Assembly: GCA_964356295.1 (NCBI GenBank)
Contig: CAYHHE010000075.1
Span: forward strand, 1-14,623
Source of the DNA: CAVQGZ01 sp964356295
Lineage (GTDB): Bacteria; Actinomycetota; Actinomycetes; Jiangellales; Jiangellaceae
DNA length: 14,623 nt
Direction of reading: 5' to 3'
Positions 12,750-14,623 of the stretch are shown in pieces (position 1 is the stretch's first letter; every line of letters starts with the position of its first letter). The translations under genes and the position numbers were made by a program. The notes below the pieces were generated by a model. The model worked only from the letters and a program-made list of their open reading frames with translations, had not been told where the DNA came from and ran no database searches.

Positions 12750-13421
12750 CTAGGGCTGGAGGCGGTCCAGGGTCCAGGCGCCCGCAGCCAGCCGGTAGCG
12801 CAGCCGGTCGTGCAGCCGACCGGGCTGGCCCTGCCAGAACTCCACCACCTCGGGCACCACGCGATAGCCGCCCCAGCGCTGCGGCAGCGGCACCGGGCCA
12901 TCACCGAACCGCTCGCTCACCTGGGTCAGCCGCGCGGCCAGCGCCTCCCGGCTGTCGATGGGCTCGGACTGCGCGCTCGCCCAGGCCCCGAGCTGCGACT
13001 CCCGTGGCCGGGTGGCCCAGTACGCGTGCGCGACATCCCGAGCCACCGGCTCCACCGGTCCTTCGACGAGCACCTGACGGGCCATCGGGAACCAGGGGAA
13101 GCACAGAGAGGCGCGGGGGTTGGCCTCGATCTCGGCTGCCTTCCGCGAGCCGGTGTTGGTGTAGAAGACGAAGCCGCGATCGTCGAGCTCCTTGAGCAGC
13201 ACGACTCGGGTGCTCGCACGGCCCTGCACGGTGCTGGTGGCCAGCACCATCGCGTTCGGCTCCGGCAGCCCAGCGGTGACGGCGTCGGCCAGCCAGCGGC
13301 GGAACTGCTCAGCCGGCTCGGCTGTCACGTCCGCCTCGTGCAGCGGACCCGGGACGTAGCGCACGCGCATCGCCGCCAGGTCCGGCCCGGACCCGCCGGT
13401 CTGCCTCGGGACGTCGGACAT
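12750..13421 (-). CDS. pdxH: Pyridoxamine/pyridoxine 5'-phosphate oxidase
   Basis: A 223-residue FMN enzyme that oxidises pyridoxine- or pyridoxamine-5'-phosphate to pyridoxal phosphate with O2; active as a cytosolic dimer. FMN-binding TRVVLLK (71-77), FYTNTGSRK (86-94) and RPRESQLGAWAS (138-149) are present, and the signature VEFWQGQPGRLHDR (193-206) matches the family pattern, including the substrate-binding Arg and His. The C-terminus ends RLQP as usual (RLxP). Length is typical. ATG at 13421 is chosen because the family begins near here and longer in-frame extension has no homology-like content; the ribosome site is weak. It is divergent from serC, a PLP-dependent enzyme, an arrangement I recall from other actinomycetes. 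The 3' end abuts the repeat array. Confidence 0.95.
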   Translation of the reverse strand: MSDVPRQTGGSGPDLAAMRVRYVPGPLHEADVTAEPAEQFRRWLADAVTAGLPEPNAMVLATSTVQGRASTRVVLLKELDDRGFVFYTNTGSRKAAEIEANPRASLCFPWFPMARQVLVEGPVEPVARDVAHAYWATRPRESQLGAWASAQSEPIDSREALAARLTQVSERFGDGPVPLPQRWGGYRVVPEVVEFWQGQPGRLHDRLRYRLAAGAWTLDRLQP

Positions 13422-13426
13422 GGGCC

Positions 13427-13451
13427 AAGCCTGGCAGCCCCGTCCAGGCTT
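13427..13451 (-). promoter_or_regulatory. Hairpin at the pdxH 5' end
   Basis: Eight-base arms aagcctgg (13427-13434) and ccaggctt (13444-13451) flank nine bases, starting five bases upstream of the pdxH ATG. In the mRNA this hairpin could sit over the initiation region. The same DNA could instead be a protein-binding site. No riboswitch class is recognised. Confidence 0.35.
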
Positions 13452-13481
13452 CGGACGTGGACCCCCGATCCCACCCGCCTG

Positions 13482-13506
13482 GCCAGCCCACCCGGGGTGG
13501 GCTGGC
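13482..13506. promoter_or_regulatory. Perfect 25-base palindrome between pdxH and serC
   Basis: Arms of 12 bases, gccagcccaccc (13482-13493) and gggtgggctggc (13495-13506), are exactly complementary around one central base (13494). The site is 60 bases from the pdxH start and 68 bases from the serC start. A possible -10 (cagaat, 13506-13511) facing serC begins at its right edge, so the palindrome would cover the -35 region. It is a plausible operator for one or both genes. A hairpin with a one-base loop is less likely as RNA. Confidence 0.5.
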
Positions 13507-13574
13507 AGAATCGTCCGCGACAGCGTGGTCGCATCCGTTCCCGACGCCTGCGCGTCCACCCCCAGGGAGTCCCC

Positions 13575-14623
13575 ATGCCAGACGCGGCCCCAGCGGCCAG
13601 CATCGTCATCCCCGCCGAGCTCAAGCCCGCCGACGGCCGCTTCGGCTGCGGGCCGTCCAAGGTCCGTCCGCAGGCGCTCGAGGCACTGGCCACCACCGGC
13701 GCGTACGTCATGGGGACCAGCCACCGGCAGGCGCCGGTGAAGTCTCTCGTCCGCCGCATCCGAGAGGGCCTGTCCGCCCTGTTCACCCTCCCCGACGGCT
13801 ACCAGGTCGTCCTGGGCAACGGCGGTGCCACCGCGTTCTGGGACATCGCCGCCTTCGGCCTGGTGCACGACCGGGCCCAGCACCTCGCCTTCGGGGAGTT
13901 CTCCTCGAAGTTCGCCAAGGTGACCGCGGCCGCACCCTTCCTGGGCGAGCCGAGCGTGGTGCGTGGCGAGCCGGGCACCTTGCCGCTCCCGGTGGCCGAG
14001 CCGGGCGTGGACGCCTACGCCTGGGCGCACAACGAGACATCCACCGGCGTCATGGCGCCGGTCCGGCGGGTGGACGGTGCGGACGACGACGCGCTGGTCC
14101 TGGTGGACGCGACCAGCGGGGCCGGCGGGCTGCCGCTGGACATCAGCCAGGTCGACGCCTACTACTTCTCCCCGCAGAAGAACTTCGCCTCCGACGGCGG
14201 GCTATGGGTGGCGGTGCTCTCACCCCGGGCCCTGGACCGGGTCGAGCAGATCGCTGCGTCCGGACGCTGGGTTCCCGACTTCTTCTCCCTGCCCACCGCG
14301 ATCGACAACTCACGCAAGAACCAGACCTACAACACCCCCGCCGTGGCCACCCTGTTCCTGTTCGCCGAGCAGCTGGACTGGCTCAACGGCAACGGAGGCC
14401 TGGAGTTCGCCACCTCCCGCACGCACGACTCGTCCACGCGCCTGTACACCTGGGCGGAGAAGTCGACGTACGCGACGCCGTTCGTCTCCGACCCGGACGC
14501 CCGCTCGCACGTCGTGGGCACGATCGACGTCGACGACTCGGTCGACGCGGCAGCCGTCGCGGCGACGCTGCGGGCCAACGGCATCGTCGACACCGAGCCC
14601 TACCGCAAGCTGGGCCGCAACCA
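13575..14623 (+). CDS. serC: Phosphoserine aminotransferase, actinobacterial type (3' end beyond window)
   Basis: A PLP enzyme that converts 3-phosphohydroxypyruvate and glutamate to O-phosphoserine in serine biosynthesis. The frame is open from ATG 13575 to the window end: 349 codons plus two bases, so about 20-30 residues are probably missing from a usual length near 370. The N-terminus IPAELKPADGRFGCGPSKVRP is typical of the actinobacterial branch. The PLP Schiff-base lysine is Lys202 in YYFSPQKNFASDGGLW; HNETSTGV and DATSGAGG are the expected substrate/cofactor segments, and DNSRKNQTYNTPAVATLF follows. A ribosome site, agggag (13564-13569), lies 5 bases before the ATG. It is divergent from pdxH, whose product PLP is this enzyme's cofactor. 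A role in B6 synthesis (PdxC activity) is possible but not shown. Confidence 0.96.
   Translation, partial: MPDAAPAASIVIPAELKPADGRFGCGPSKVRPQALEALATTGAYVMGTSHRQAPVKSLVRRIREGLSALFTLPDGYQVVLGNGGATAFWDIAAFGLVHDRAQHLAFGEFSSKFAKVTAAAPFLGEPSVVRGEPGTLPLPVAEPGVDAYAWAHNETSTGVMAPVRRVDGADDDALVLVDATSGAGGLPLDISQVDAYYFSPQKNFASDGGLWVAVLSPRALDRVEQIAASGRWVPDFFSLPTAIDNSRKNQTYNTPAVATLFLFAEQLDWLNGNGGLEFATSRTHDSSTRLYTWAEKSTYATPFVSDPDARSHVVGTIDVDDSVDAAAVAATLRANGIVDTEPYRKLGRN

Overview
The window is GC-rich throughout, with mostly G/C third codon positions, GTG starts and four-base gene overlaps. An IdeR-type iron regulator, a WS/DGAT acyltransferase and an actinobacterial-type phosphoserine aminotransferase all point to an actinomycete (Actinomycetota). 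Short intergenic repeat words around 12240-12600 resemble ones I loosely associate with Geodermatophilaceae, but the sequence alone does not fix the family. A run of exactly 100 N (12598-12697) shows this is a draft scaffold.

Layout. (1) 132-3345, plus strand: two small DUF202 membrane proteins, a wax-ester synthase/diacylglycerol acyltransferase and a YihY/BrkB-type membrane protein, closely spaced. (2) 3349-9198, minus strand. Transcription order is ideR; then a CsoR/CstR-family repressor behind a perfect palindromic operator, with two single-domain rhodaneses; then a short-chain dehydrogenase, an aminoglycoside-phosphotransferase-like kinase, an ACAD10/11-like acyl-CoA dehydrogenase and a Sua5-type tRNA threonylcarbamoyladenylate synthase. 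(3) 9271-11821, plus strand: class I photolyase, then a ParA-type ATPase overlapping a small, probable ribbon-helix-helix protein. (4) 11822-12749: no ordinary gene. It holds a 12-codon ORF behind a very long Shine-Dalgarno match, several hairpins including a possible three-way junction, dispersed and tandem repeats, and the N gap. (5) 12750-14623: pdxH (minus) and serC (plus, cut by the window end), divergent around a perfect palindrome.

How genes work together. The repressor keeps the two Cys ligands of the family but has Gly where copper sensors have His. With the rhodanese pair and the operator, this suggests a persulfide (CstR-like) sulfur-stress operon. The SDR-kinase-dehydrogenase set is a split version of the kinase plus dehydrogenase fused in animal ACAD10/ACAD11 and used by bacterial Lva enzymes, so 4-hydroxyacyl-CoA breakdown is a reasonable hypothesis. 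The ParA/RHH pair resembles a plasmid type Ib partition cassette. The most novel-looking material is the non-coding stretch 11890-12130. No wholly new multi-gene system can be demonstrated from the sequence alone.
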